This document shows positions 18,032 to 26,498 of a DNA stretch of 64,000 nucleotides, piece by piece; positions within the stretch are counted from its first letter, which is position 1, and each line of letters opens with the position of its first letter. Origin of the DNA: Alphaproteobacteria bacterium (lineage in GTDB: Bacteria; Pseudomonadota; Alphaproteobacteria; Oceanibaculales; Oceanibaculaceae); assembly GCA_018823745.1 (NCBI GenBank), contig JAHJHR010000012.1, positions 124,001 to 188,000 on the forward strand. Direction: 5' to 3'. The notes under the pieces were generated by a model. The model made no database searches. It was not told the origin of the DNA and saw only the letters and a list, made by a program, of their open reading frames with translations. The translations under genes were made by a program, and so were the position numbers.

Positions 18032-19171
18032 ATGATGAAGCCCGCCGCCCCGCTGATTGCCCTTGCCCTGCTCGCCGTTTCGCCACTGGAGGCCACGGCC
18101 CAGGGTGAGGTGATCCGCTCGGAGAAGGCCAATTTCCGGCTGGAAAAGGTGGCGGGACCGCTGGAGCATCCCTGGGGCCTCACCTTCCTGCCGGATGGCT
18201 CGATGCTGGTGACGGAACGCCCCGGCCGCATGCGCCTGGCGACACCGCAGGGCCGGCTGTCGGAACCGCTGAAGGGGTTGCCGGCGATCTATAACAGTGG
18301 CCAGGGCGGCCTGCTTGACGTCCTTGCCGCCCCGGATTTCGCGCAATCCCGACGGGTCTATTTCAGCTATTCGGAACCAGGCGAGGGCGGCGTCAACGGC
18401 ACGGCCATCGCCCATGCCCGCCTCTCAGACGACGGCACGGCACTGGAGCAGATGACCGTGATCTTCCGGCAGCTGCCGAAATTCAACAGCCGCCAGCATT
18501 TCGGCAGCCGCCTGGCCTTCGCGCCGGACGGCACGCTCTTCGCCACGCTGGGCGAGCGCGGCAGCCAGCGCGACCTGGCGCAGGACCTTGGCACCCATAT
18601 CGGCAAGATCGTGCGGATCAATCCGGATGGCAGTGTGCCGCAGGATAATCCGTTTGTCGGCCGCACCGATGCCCGGCCGGAAATCTATTCCTATGGCCAT
18701 CGCAATCCGCAGGGGCTGACCATCCATCCCGAAACCGGGCAGATCTGGGAGCATGAGCATGGCGCGCGGGGCGGCGACGAGATCAACCTGCCGCAGCCCG
18801 GTCTGAACTATGGCTGGCCGGTGATTTCCTACGGTGTGCATTATTCCGGCGCCAGGATCGGCGAGGGCCGGGAGCGCGCCGGCATGGAACAGCCGATCCA
18901 TTACTGGGACCCCTCCATCGCCCCCTCCGGCATGGCCTTCTATACCGGTGATGCATTCCCCGGCTGGAAGGGCGATTTATTCGTCGGTGCGCTGGTGAAG
19001 ACCCACCTCGCCCGTCTGGAAATCGATGGCGACCGGGTCGTCCGCGAGGAGCGCCTTCTCGAAGACTGGGGCGAACGCATCCGCGACGTCCGCGCCGGTC
19101 CCGACGGTGCGATCTACCTGCTGAACGACCACCCCGACGCCGCCATCTGGCGACTGATCCCGGTGGAATAG
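18032..19171 (+). CDS. PQQ-dependent aldose sugar dehydrogenase (YliI-like), periplasmic
   Basis: 379 residues from the ATG at 18032. A Sec signal peptide (MKPAAPLIALALLAVSPLEATAQ) is followed by a six-bladed glucose/sorbosone dehydrogenase propeller: LEHPWGLTFLPDGSMLVTERPGRMRL, a second blade with GHRNPQGL, and the cofactor-site EHEHGARGGDEIN. These enzymes oxidise aldose sugars at C1 with PQQ in the periplasm. No PQQ biosynthesis gene is in the window. A GC-rich hairpin follows the stop. Confidence 0.9.
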   Translation: MMKPAAPLIALALLAVSPLEATAQGEVIRSEKANFRLEKVAGPLEHPWGLTFLPDGSMLVTERPGRMRLATPQGRLSEPLKGLPAIYNSGQGGLLDVLAAPDFAQSRRVYFSYSEPGEGGVNGTAIAHARLSDDGTALEQMTVIFRQLPKFNSRQHFGSRLAFAPDGTLFATLGERGSQRDLAQDLGTHIGKIVRINPDGSVPQDNPFVGRTDARPEIYSYGHRNPQGLTIHPETGQIWEHEHGARGGDEINLPQPGLNYGWPVISYGVHYSGARIGEGRERAGMEQPIHYWDPSIAPSGMAFYTGDAFPGWKGDLFVGALVKTHLARLEIDGDRVVREERLLEDWGERIRDVRAGPDGAIYLLNDHPDAAIWRLIPVE

Positions 19172-19180
19172 GCGTCCATT

Positions 19181-19203
19181 CCCTCCCCCCTCAAGGGGGA
19201 GGG
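19181..19203 (+). terminator. GC-rich hairpin after the sugar dehydrogenase
   Basis: CCCTCCCCC (19181-19189) pairs perfectly with GGGGGAGGG (19195-19203) across a 5-base loop, 10 bp past the stop codon. No T tract follows, so it may stop or stabilise the transcript rather than be a standard rho-independent terminator. Confidence 0.45.
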
Positions 19204-19249
19204 AGCAGTCCCGGGCGCAACGCCAGACCTCACCATCCCTCAGTCCGTC

Positions 19250-19378
19250 ACCCCCGGTCTTGTACCGGGGGTCCATGCTTCCGCTCGCTGGATGTCGGTC
19301 GAGTGGGCTGAACCCTGGATTCCCGGCACAAGGCCGGGAATGACGGGCGGAGTGGATGGTCGGATCAAGGCCGACCAT
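19250..19378. repeat. three REP-like palindromes (CCGG type)
   Basis: Three similar stem-loops stand in a row: ACCCCCGGT/ACCGGGGGT (19250-19258, 19264-19272), ATTCCCGGC/GCCGGGAAT (19319-19327, 19333-19341) and ATGGTCGG/CCGACCAT (19356-19363, 19371-19378). The first two are flanked by matching GTCAC/GTCAT and GGGTCCA/CTGGAT type sequence in opposite orientation, so they form an inverted pair. This is the common intergenic palindrome of alphaproteobacterial genomes (GTCATTCCCGG...CCGGGAATCC). They lie between convergent genes and may protect 3' ends or be remnants of REP-type mobility. Confidence 0.75.
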
Positions 19379-19414
19379 GACGACGGAGAAAAGCGAACGC
19401 TGCGTGTGCGCTCC

Positions 19415-19900
19415 CTACTCCTTGCCCTCCACATACCGAAACCGGAAGTCGCAATGGCTGGCGCCCTGCATCACCGTCTGGGTGCGGGTCATTTCGATCT
19501 TCGGGTCATAGCCTTCGCACAGCGCGCCGTCGCGCTGGCAGGAGAGCAGGTGGCCGATATGGCCGAGGCCCATATCCTTGTACATTTCGGCATAGGCGCA
19601 GCGGCGGATGTTGAAGTCGAAATGCTCCGGCGTCTGTTGCAGCAATTCGAAATCATAGGCCCCGCCTTCCTTCCAGCGCTCGAACAGCACGGCGAAGCTT
19701 TCCAGGCTGGTGCCGGCCGTCTCCTCGGCGGCGAAGGCCTGGCCGCTGTCCAGCGCCGCCTGGCGGATCGCAGCGCCGATCAGCGCCTGCGCCTGTTCGA
19801 CGCCCAACTCGCGTTCCAGCGTCTCATAGATCGGCTTCACGATGCCGGCCTCGATGCGGCGCTGTTCCAGGATGGTGAGTTTCGGGGGCGGGACCGCCAT
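19415..19900 (-). CDS. L-2-amino-thiazoline-4-carboxylic acid hydrolase-like protein
   Basis: 161 residues. The conserved core FNIRRCAYAEMYKDMGL followed by HLLSCQRDGALCEGY and QGASHCDFRFR is the signature of the ATC-hydrolase family, whose founding member opens the thiazoline ring of ATC to S-carbamoyl-cysteine in L-cysteine synthesis. Three conserved Cys residues and the terminal HCDFR motif are intact. Most genomic members have no proven substrate. It is divergent from the CoA-transferase gene, and no S-carbamoyl-cysteine hydrolase is adjacent. Confidence 0.85.
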   Translation of the reverse strand: MAVPPPKLTILEQRRIEAGIVKPIYETLERELGVEQAQALIGAAIRQAALDSGQAFAAEETAGTSLESFAVLFERWKEGGAYDFELLQQTPEHFDFNIRRCAYAEMYKDMGLGHIGHLLSCQRDGALCEGYDPKIEMTRTQTVMQGASHCDFRFRYVEGKE

Positions 19901-20006
19901 GGGCTGTCGCTTTCTGAATCGGGACGGAAGAAGTGCAGACAGGAGCCGGACCGGGTGGCTATCCTGCGCGCCAGCATATCAAGCGTGGGAAAAAGGGGAA
20001 ACCGAA

Positions 20007-21221
20007 GTGCGTGGCGTCCTGAATAACGTGCGTGTCGTTGAAGTCTCGGCCTATGTCGCCGCCCCGCTGGGCGGCATGACGCTGGCGCAGCTCGGCGCCG
20101 ACCTGGTGCAGATCAGCCCGATCGGCGGCCGCATCGATTATAATCGCTGGCCGCTGACCGAGGACGGCAAGAGCCTCTACTGGGCCGGGCTGAACAAGGG
20201 CAAGCGCTCGATCCGCATCGACCTCGCCAAGCCGGAAGGCAAGGAGCTGGCGGCGGCGATCATCGCCGGCAGCCCGGGCGATAATGGCGGCATATTGCTG
20301 ACCAACCTGCCCTCGCGCGGCTGGATGGGCTATGAGGCGCTGCGCGAGAAACGCCCCGATCTGATCATGCTGAAGCTGACCGGCAATTACGACGGCTCCA
20401 CCGCCGTGGACTATACGGTGAATTGCGCCAGCGGCTTCCCGATGGTGACCGGCGACGGCACCCGCCCTGTGAACCACGCCTTGCCGGCCTGGGACGTGGC
20501 GGCCGGCCTGTATCTCGCCACCGGCGCGCTGGCGGCGCTGCATCACCGGCGCGAGACCGGCAAGGGGCAGGAAGTCTCGCTGGCTTTGTCTGACGTGATG
20601 CTGGCGACGGTCGGCAATCTTGGCTATCTCGGCGAGGTGCAGATGAACGGCACCCAGCGCCCAGCCATCGGCAATCATATCTATGGCGGCTTCGGCCGCG
20701 ACTTCGCCACGGCGGACGGTCGCATCGCCATGGTTGCCGCGATATCGGACAAGCAATGGCAGGCGCTGTGCGACGCCACCGGCACCACCGAGCGCATGCC
20801 CTATATCGCCAAACTGATGGATGTCGATCTGGAGGATGAAGGCGGGCGCTACCAGGCGCGTGACCTGATCGCCGCCGTGCTGGCACCCTGGTTCGCCGCC
20901 CGCACGCTGGCAGAAATCCGCACCGCCTTTGAAGGCACCGGCGTTCTGTGGGGGCCGTTCCAGGATTTCCAGCAGCTGTTGGCGGAGGATTCGCGCTGCT
21001 CCACCGCCAACCCGATGTTCCGCGAGGCGGAGCAGCCGGGCATCGGCACCTACCTCACGCCACACAGCCCGCTTGCCTTCACCGCCGCCCCGCGCGGCGA
21101 CATCGTGCCGGCCCCGGCGCTGGGCGAACATACTGAGGCGGTGCTGGCCGAGGTGCTGAACCTGCCCTCGGGCGAGATCGGCCGGCTGTTCGATGCCGGC
21201 GTCGTGGCAGGGGCGGAATAA
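20007..21221 (+). CDS. CaiB/BaiF family III CoA-transferase
   Basis: 404 residues, the normal length for family III CoA-transferases. The start is a GTG at 20007 with AAGGGGAA upstream; homology begins at RVVEVSAYVAAPLGGMTLAQLGADLV (split by the conserved Gly loop). The catalytic Asp is in LPAWDVAAG. These homodimeric, interlocked enzymes move CoA between carboxylic acids. Upstream in-frame sequence overlaps the opposite gene and is not coding. The acyl donor and acceptor cannot be told from the sequence; no dehydrogenase partner is next to it. Confidence 0.9.
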   Translation: MRGVLNNVRVVEVSAYVAAPLGGMTLAQLGADLVQISPIGGRIDYNRWPLTEDGKSLYWAGLNKGKRSIRIDLAKPEGKELAAAIIAGSPGDNGGILLTNLPSRGWMGYEALREKRPDLIMLKLTGNYDGSTAVDYTVNCASGFPMVTGDGTRPVNHALPAWDVAAGLYLATGALAALHHRRETGKGQEVSLALSDVMLATVGNLGYLGEVQMNGTQRPAIGNHIYGGFGRDFATADGRIAMVAAISDKQWQALCDATGTTERMPYIAKLMDVDLEDEGGRYQARDLIAAVLAPWFAARTLAEIRTAFEGTGVLWGPFQDFQQLLAEDSRCSTANPMFREAEQPGIGTYLTPHSPLAFTAAPRGDIVPAPALGEHTEAVLAEVLNLPSGEIGRLFDAGVVAGAE

Positions 21222-21232
21222 GCGCAAGCCGC

Positions 21233-21356
21233 CATATGCTTCGAGACGCCGCCCAAAGTCTTGGGCGGCTCCTCAGCATGAGGTCATCAAGGGGCACCGC
21301 TGGAGTATCCTAGAGCGCCCTCACCCTGAGGAGGCGCGGAGCGCCGTCTCGAAGGG
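21233..21356. repeat. inverted pair of REP-like elements (CTTCGAGACG type)
   Basis: The segment 21239-21283 runs CTTCGAGACGCCGCC ... CTCCTCAGCATGAGG and contains a perfect 9-bp stem (GCCGCCCAA 21248-21256, TTGGGCGGC 21261-21269). The segment 21318-21356 (CCCTCACCCTGAGGAGG ... GTCTCGAAGGG) is the same element in the other orientation. Both lie in the gap between convergent genes. This second class of palindrome is widespread in alphaproteobacterial intergenic DNA and differs from the CCGG class at 19250. Confidence 0.75.
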
Positions 21357-21379
21357 TCCGGCGGCAAAAAGAACCGGCC

Positions 21380-22393
21380 TTACCCCCGCTTGCGCGCCAC
21401 CGCGTCGAGCTGCGCCAAAGCGTCGGCTTCCAGACGGTCGAGGATGGCGGCGGCGGGTTCCAGCCGGTCGCACCAGGCGGCGGCGGGGCCGAGGGAGAGC
21501 ACGCCCTTGGTCCAGTCGCCGGTCTCGTAGGCCTGCTTCTGCAAGGCACCGCCGACCAGCGGGCCGAGGGTGGCGTAGTCGTTCTGCCCGGCGGCCTCCA
21601 GCCGTGTCACCTCGGCGGCGGTTTCGTTGGCGAGACAGCGATAGGTGTTCTTCAGGCTGCGCAGCACGGTGGTGGTGCAGGTCTCGTCCAGCCCGACCAG
21701 ATATTCCTTCATCGCCCGGTGCGCCCAGATCTCGTCGGCGACCAGCATGCGCGAGCCGATCAGCACCCCATCCGCGCCCATCGCCAGCGCGGCCGCGATC
21801 TGCCGGCCGGAGCCGATGCCGCCGCCGACCACGACCGGGATGTCCAGCACTTCCAGCGCGCGGGCGGCCAGCAGCATGGCGGGAATATCGCCCATGCCGG
21901 GATGGCCGCCGCATTCCGAGCCGATCATCACCACCGCATCGACCCCGGCCGCGGCCGCCTTCTGCGCATGGCGCAACGTCGTCACCTTGTGCACGACCAC
22001 GCAGCCGGCCTCGCGCAGGCGCGGCAGCAGCGCCTCCGGGCTGTAGCCGGCGGTCTCGACATGGCGCACGCCTTCCTCGATCAGCACGTCGAGGAACAGC
22101 TTCATCTTCTCATTCTCCGCCGGCCGGGCGGAGATATAGAGATTGACGCCAAAGGGCTTGCCGCCGGTCATCTGCCGGCAGCGCCGCACCGCATCGCGGA
22201 AGGCATCGATATCGGGATAGGAGCGCGGGGTGATGAAACCCATCGCGCCGGCATTCACCACGGCGGCGACATATTCCGCCGTTGCCAGCCACATCAGCCC
22301 GCCGCACAGGATCGGCCGCTGGATGCCGAACAACTCGGTCAGGCGGGTGGCCAGACGTGGCCGGGGTTTCTCGGTGACGATATGCGTGTCCAC
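21380..22393 (-). CDS. nitronate monooxygenase-like flavoprotein
   Basis: 337 residues with the FMN-dependent TIM-barrel of nitronate monooxygenase/2-nitropropane dioxygenase: ILCGGLMWLATAEYVAAVVNAG at the N-terminus, GSECGGHPG for the phosphate loop, VVGGGIGSGRQIAAALAMGADGV and GSRM near the FMN phosphate site. The enzyme oxidises alkyl nitronates; many homologues instead belong to 2-nitropropane-like detoxification or enoyl-reductase branches. The start is GTG at 22393 with GGGAG about 9 bp upstream. It stands alone between a REP cluster and the TonB receptor gene. Confidence 0.88.
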   Translation of the reverse strand: MDTHIVTEKPRPRLATRLTELFGIQRPILCGGLMWLATAEYVAAVVNAGAMGFITPRSYPDIDAFRDAVRRCRQMTGGKPFGVNLYISARPAENEKMKLFLDVLIEEGVRHVETAGYSPEALLPRLREAGCVVVHKVTTLRHAQKAAAAGVDAVVMIGSECGGHPGMGDIPAMLLAARALEVLDIPVVVGGGIGSGRQIAAALAMGADGVLIGSRMLVADEIWAHRAMKEYLVGLDETCTTTVLRSLKNTYRCLANETAAEVTRLEAAGQNDYATLGPLVGGALQKQAYETGDWTKGVLSLGPAAAWCDRLEPAAAILDRLEADALAQLDAVARKRG

Positions 22394-22499
22394 CTTGGGG
22401 CAACTCCCTTGTCTTCATACCCTGTCTGGCTGCAGGGCTGCCCGCATTGTCCAGACAATCGGCGCGAAGACAAAGGGAATTGCCCTTTGGGATGACTTT

Positions 22500-24701
22500 C
22501 TAGAAATCCACCCCGACCGACAGCTTCGCCGTCAGTGGTGCGCCCAGGGTCAGATAGCCGCCATGGGCGGATGCCCAATAGGCCTCATCCGTCAGATTCT
22601 CGATATTGAAGCGGAAGACCACCGGGCGGTTGTCGATTTCCGTGGCATAGCGCGCGCCGACATCGAGGCGCGACCAGCTGGGCACCCGCTGCGTATTGGC
22701 CTGGTCGAGATATTGCGCGGCAGTGTGCAGGACGCGCCCGGTCAGGGTCAGCTCGGGCATGAACCAGGGGTCCCATTCGGCGCCGAAATTCGCCTGATAT
22801 GCCGGAACGCCCACCGCGTCATTGCCGTCATTCGTGCCGCCAGCCGTGCCTTTCAGGGCCGCATCGGTGACGGTGACACCGCCCAGCAGCCGCACCCCTT
22901 TCATCGGCTCGCCGAACAGCATGAACTCGATGCCGCGATGGCGCTGCTCACCCGAGACACTGAAGACAAGCGTATCCGGGTCGGTCACGCCGGAGGGCTG
23001 GGTGGTCTCGAACAGCGCCAGCGACGCGCCGATACCACCCAGATCCACCTTGCCGCCGATCTCGTACTGGACCGATTTATAGGGCGCGAATATCTCGCCC
23101 ACATTGATAGCCGAGCCTGGCGCGGTCGGCCCCTGGGCCAGGCCTTCGATGCGGTTGGCGTAAAGTGCCACCTCCGGGATCGGCTTGTAGACGATGCCGA
23201 CCACCGGCGTCAGCGCCGATTCATCGTAATTTTCGGTGCGGGTGTCGGTCGCCCGGTCGAAGCCCTCGACATGCAGGTATTGCTGGCGCAGGCCGAGGGT
23301 CAGCAATACCTGGTCATTCCAGAACCCGGCCGTATCCGACACATAGAAGCTGCGCAGTTCCGACTGGCTGACCTTCGGCGGATTCTCGAAGCTGCCGGAA
23401 ACCAGGAAGGCGTCCGGGCGGGAGAAGGTGACCGGGTTGTAGATGTTTGCCGGCTGGCTGGCCGCGAAATCGAAGGAGTTGCGGTTCTCCGTACGAAGCG
23501 CCGACACGCCGACATCGAAGCGATGCAGGACCGGGCCGATCTCGATTTCGCTGCGCACGCCCGCCTGGCCGGTATAGGTCCGGTCCCGGCGCGGCACCCC
23601 CAAACGGCCCGCCGTACCCGCCCCCGTGCCATCAACCGTCAGCGAGGAATAATCGCCATTCTCATGCATGTCGCGCATGCCGAAGGCGGTATAGGCCATG
23701 ACCTTGTCGCTCACATCATACTCGCCGCGAAACTGGGCGAAGCTGTCGCGCAATTCGGAATAGGTCCAGGGCTGGGCGTAATTCGTGCTGGCATCGGGTG
23801 CCTCGGGCACAATGGGGCCGGTGACGAAGACCACGCCACGCCCCTGGTCGACCCGCTGGCGCTGATAGCCGAGATCGAGCGAGGCACGCGCCCGGTCGCC
23901 GCGATAATCCAGCCCGAGCGAGCCAAGCAACACGGAGCGCTCCTCATTGTCGATGGCCGTCTCGCCCTCGCGGGAGACGAGATTCGCGCGCACGCCCAAT
24001 TCCCCGTCCGGCCCGAAGCGCCGGCCGACATCGAGATGGCCACCGATGCGGCTGTCCTGCGCCAGGCTGCCGGTAAAGCGGGTCAGCGGCTCGTCCCCGG
24101 CGCGCTTCGGCACCAAATTGATGGTACCGCCAATACCGCCACCGCCCGGCGATACCCCATTCAGGAAGGCGCTGGCGCCGCGCAGAACCTCGACGCGCTC
24201 ATACATCTCGGTCGACGCAACCTGGCGGGGTGCGGTGCCGTGCAGCCCATCAATGGTGATATCTTCATTCGTGACCGGAAACCCGCGGATCACGAACAAT
24301 TCGCCGAAAATCGCATAGCCATAGGTGCTGCGCACCGCCGGGTCATTCGCCAGCACGCCGGCAAGCGTCTCCGCCTGCTGGTTGCGGATTGTCTCCTCGG
24401 TATAGCTGGTGCCGGTGAACGGCGTGTCCATCATGTCGAAATTGCCCAGCACGCCGAGCCGGGCGCCGCGCGAGACCTGCCCGCCGGCGTAAACTGGCGG
24501 CGGCGCACCGACCGTCGCCTTGGGATTAACCGCCTTGCCTTCGACGGTAACCGGGTCGAGCTGGACCGGTCCGGTTGCTGCCCGGTCCTGGGCCCGGGCG
24601 ACATCTCCGCCCCAGCCGGCGGCCAGTACCGTCGTTGCCATCAACAGGCCGGACAGCATCCGCCGCCGCCGGGCGCGACACGCGCTCGTTACTTCCCCCA
24701 T
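22500..24701 (-). CDS. TonB-dependent siderophore receptor
   Basis: 733 residues. A signal peptide ends near AGWGGDVARAQ. A plug domain (about 60-180) follows with the usual NDPAVRSTYGYAIFGE and VEVLRGASAFLNGVSPGGGGIGG, then a 22-stranded barrel ending in the family-typical terminal Phe (SVGVDF), required for BAM assembly. The FhuE/FpvA-like pattern suggests import of an Fe(III)-siderophore. No N-terminal signalling extension is present, so it does not drive its own ECF sigma. A Fur-like box lies 44-82 bp upstream of the ATG, indicating iron repression. No siderophore biosynthesis or ABC permease is next to it. Confidence 0.92.
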   Translation of the reverse strand: MGEVTSACRARRRRMLSGLLMATTVLAAGWGGDVARAQDRAATGPVQLDPVTVEGKAVNPKATVGAPPPVYAGGQVSRGARLGVLGNFDMMDTPFTGTSYTEETIRNQQAETLAGVLANDPAVRSTYGYAIFGELFVIRGFPVTNEDITIDGLHGTAPRQVASTEMYERVEVLRGASAFLNGVSPGGGGIGGTINLVPKRAGDEPLTRFTGSLAQDSRIGGHLDVGRRFGPDGELGVRANLVSREGETAIDNEERSVLLGSLGLDYRGDRARASLDLGYQRQRVDQGRGVVFVTGPIVPEAPDASTNYAQPWTYSELRDSFAQFRGEYDVSDKVMAYTAFGMRDMHENGDYSSLTVDGTGAGTAGRLGVPRRDRTYTGQAGVRSEIEIGPVLHRFDVGVSALRTENRNSFDFAASQPANIYNPVTFSRPDAFLVSGSFENPPKVSQSELRSFYVSDTAGFWNDQVLLTLGLRQQYLHVEGFDRATDTRTENYDESALTPVVGIVYKPIPEVALYANRIEGLAQGPTAPGSAINVGEIFAPYKSVQYEIGGKVDLGGIGASLALFETTQPSGVTDPDTLVFSVSGEQRHRGIEFMLFGEPMKGVRLLGGVTVTDAALKGTAGGTNDGNDAVGVPAYQANFGAEWDPWFMPELTLTGRVLHTAAQYLDQANTQRVPSWSRLDVGARYATEIDNRPVVFRFNIENLTDEAYWASAHGGYLTLGAPLTAKLSVGVDF

Positions 24702-24744
24702 CTCGATTTCCCCTGCTAGGCGTGGTCGTTAATTCGCATAACCC

Positions 24745-24783
24745 GGTTTCAATTAATAATGATTCTCATAATCAATTGAAACC
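24745..24783 (-). promoter_or_regulatory. Fur-like iron box inside a 39-bp palindrome
   Basis: Bases 24755-24773 match 15 of 19 positions of the enterobacterial Fur consensus (AATAATGATTCTCATAATC). They are flanked on both sides by a perfect 10-bp inverted repeat, GGTTTCAATT (24745-24754) and AATTGAAACC (24774-24783). The element sits just upstream of the TonB receptor start and in an otherwise GC-poor gap, so it is very likely the iron-responsive operator of that gene; whether Fur, Irr or RirA binds is not decided by sequence alone. Confidence 0.75.
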
Positions 24784-24846
24784 CAAATTATTGCTACACC
24801 GCCAAATTGCAGTGAGGACGGCCACGAGCTACGTCGGGAGAAATCG

Positions 24847-25293
24847 TCAGGACAGGGTGATCAGATCCGCGCGCAGGCGGTCGGGAGCGCCCGCACCGAG
24901 GCGGGCATCAAGGTCGGCATGCGCCTGTTTCCAGATCGGCAGTGCCTCGGCAAGCAGGGCATGGCCCTCGGGTGTCAGCACCAGACGGCGGCTGCGCTTA
25001 TCCGCCGGATCGACCAGAATCTGTACCAGTCCACGCCGCTCCAGCGGCTTCAGATTGGCGGTCAGGGTGGTGCGGTCCATCGCCAGCAGGGTGGAGAGCT
25101 GGCCGATCTTTGCCGGCTCCGGGCGGTTCAGCGACATCATCAGCGAGAACTGACCGTTGGTCAGGCCGACCGGGCGCAGCAACTCGTCGAACTGGCGTGC
25201 CAGCGCCCGCGCAGCGCGTTGCACATGCAGGCACAGGCAGGTGTCACGCACCATCAGTGTGGTTTGGAAGGAAACAGTTTCAGTCTTTGACAT
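24847..25293 (-). CDS. MarR-family transcriptional regulator
   Basis: 148 residues with the MarR winged helix: KIGQLSTLLAMDRTTLTANLKPLERRGLV is the recognition helix-wing unit, and RRLVLTPEGHALL follows. Cys residues (DTCLCLHV) at the N-terminus could sense oxidants. No ribosome site precedes the ATG at 25293, which may be leaderless. A perfect 12-bp palindrome, GTTGATATCAAC, 12 bp upstream is a classical MarR-type operator and suggests autoregulation and control of the divergent BNR/ThiS pair. It reads toward the TonB receptor, but the Fur box in between suggests separate promoters. Confidence 0.9.
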   Translation of the reverse strand: MSKTETVSFQTTLMVRDTCLCLHVQRAARALARQFDELLRPVGLTNGQFSLMMSLNRPEPAKIGQLSTLLAMDRTTLTANLKPLERRGLVQILVDPADKRSRRLVLTPEGHALLAEALPIWKQAHADLDARLGAGAPDRLRADLITLS

Positions 25294-25304
25294 GGGTATA
25301 TAAT

Positions 25305-25316
25305 GTTGATATCAAC
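25305..25316. promoter_or_regulatory. MarR-type operator palindrome
   Basis: GTTGATATCAAC is a perfect 12-bp palindrome in the 125-bp gap between the divergent MarR and BNR-repeat genes. TTGATATCAA cores are typical targets of MarR-family dimers. It overlaps an AT-rich stretch (25297-25304) that could be a -10 region for the MarR gene, so binding would block its own transcription and possibly the divergent one. Confidence 0.6.
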
Positions 25317-25418
25317 TTTTTCTGTCCAGCGGAAAGCAATGCGGCGAGCGTCATCGTGCCGTTTTGCCGCACCCGGAAACTCTGCTTCCCGATTGGCTTG
25401 CCTGAAGGAGGAATACGC

Positions 25419-26498
25419 ATGGCTCAGCAAACTATGCTTCTGATCGGCACCCGCAAGGGGCTTTTCATCGCCGAGAGCGCCGATAGGAGCGACTGGGCCC
25501 TGCGCGGCCCCTATTGCGAGACCTGGCCGGTCAATCACGCCATCGCCGATCCGAAGACCGGGACAATCTATGCCGGCGGCGGCAATGAATGGTTCGGTCC
25601 GGCGGTCTGGAAATCCACCGATCAGGGCAAGAGCTGGACCCATTCCAGCGCCGGCCTGACCTATGGCGAGGGCGAGCCGCCGATCAAGGCGGTGTGGAGC
25701 CTGGCGGTGCGGGACGGCGTGCTCTATGCCGGCGTCGACCCGGCCGGGCTGTTCCGCAGCACCGATGGCGGCGAGACCTGGGAGCATGTCCAGGGCCTGC
25801 GCGATCACCCCACCCGGCCGCACTGGATGGCAGGCGGGGCCGGGCTGATCCTACATTCGCTGCTGGTGCATCCCGAGGATGCGAACCGCATCTGGGTCGG
25901 CATCTCCTCGGCCGGGGTGTTCTATACCGGCGATGGCGGCAAGAGCTGGGAGCCGCGCAACAAGGGCACCCGCGCCGACTATAACCCCGAGGACCAGCGC
26001 TATCCCGAATTCGGGCAATGCGTGCATTCGCTGGTGATGGCGGCTGGTGAGCCCGACATCCTCTACCAGCAGAATCACTGCGGCATGTATCGCAGCGAGG
26101 ATGGCGGACAGAACTGGATCAGCATCGAGCCGGGCCTGCCTTCCAGCTTCGGCTTTCCGGCCGCTGCCCATCCGCGCGATACCGATACGCTGTTCCTGCT
26201 GCCACTGAACGGCGACATTGCCGGTCGCTATGTGCCGGACGCCAAGGTCGCGGTCTATCGCAGCCGTGACCGGGGCCGGAACTGGCAGGCGCTGCGCACC
26301 GGATTGCCGCAGGAGAACGCCTTTGTCGGCGTGCTGCGCCAGGCGCTGGCCACCGACCGGCTTGAGCCGGCGGGCGTATATTTCGGCACCAGCGGCGGGC
26401 AGCTCTATGCCAGCCCGGATGAGGGCGATAGCTGGCGTTGCGTCGCCCCGCATCTGCCGGTCATCGTGTCGCTGGAAACCCTGTCCGTTCCGCGCTGA
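25419..26498 (+). CDS. BNR/sialidase-fold beta-propeller protein
   Basis: 359 residues. Repeated Asp-box-like units (STDQGKSW, STDGGETW, TGDGGKSW, SEDGGQNW, SRDRGRNW, SPDEGDSW) are spaced around the chain, giving a six- or seven-bladed propeller as in exo-alpha-sialidase and the Ycf48 photosystem II assembly factor. There is no signal peptide, so it is probably cytoplasmic and not a secreted sialidase; the Arg triad of true sialidases is not evident. The ATG at 25419 has AAGGAGGAA just upstream. Its stop overlaps the start of the ThiS/MoaD-like gene (TGATG), so the two are translationally coupled. Confidence 0.85.
   Translation: MAQQTMLLIGTRKGLFIAESADRSDWALRGPYCETWPVNHAIADPKTGTIYAGGGNEWFGPAVWKSTDQGKSWTHSSAGLTYGEGEPPIKAVWSLAVRDGVLYAGVDPAGLFRSTDGGETWEHVQGLRDHPTRPHWMAGGAGLILHSLLVHPEDANRIWVGISSAGVFYTGDGGKSWEPRNKGTRADYNPEDQRYPEFGQCVHSLVMAAGEPDILYQQNHCGMYRSEDGGQNWISIEPGLPSSFGFPAAAHPRDTDTLFLLPLNGDIAGRYVPDAKVAVYRSRDRGRNWQALRTGLPQENAFVGVLRQALATDRLEPAGVYFGTSGGQLYASPDEGDSWRCVAPHLPVIVSLETLSVPR

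Noticed and set aside
22230..24719. Long open frame on the plus strand opposite the TonB receptor
   Set aside because: Its composition is His/Gln/Arg-rich with no recognisable domain; it mirrors the codon bias of the true minus-strand gene.
25287..25304. TTGACA followed by TATAAT, resembling a sigma-70 promoter for the BNR gene
   Set aside because: The hexamers are only 6 bp apart, far short of the 16-18 bp needed.
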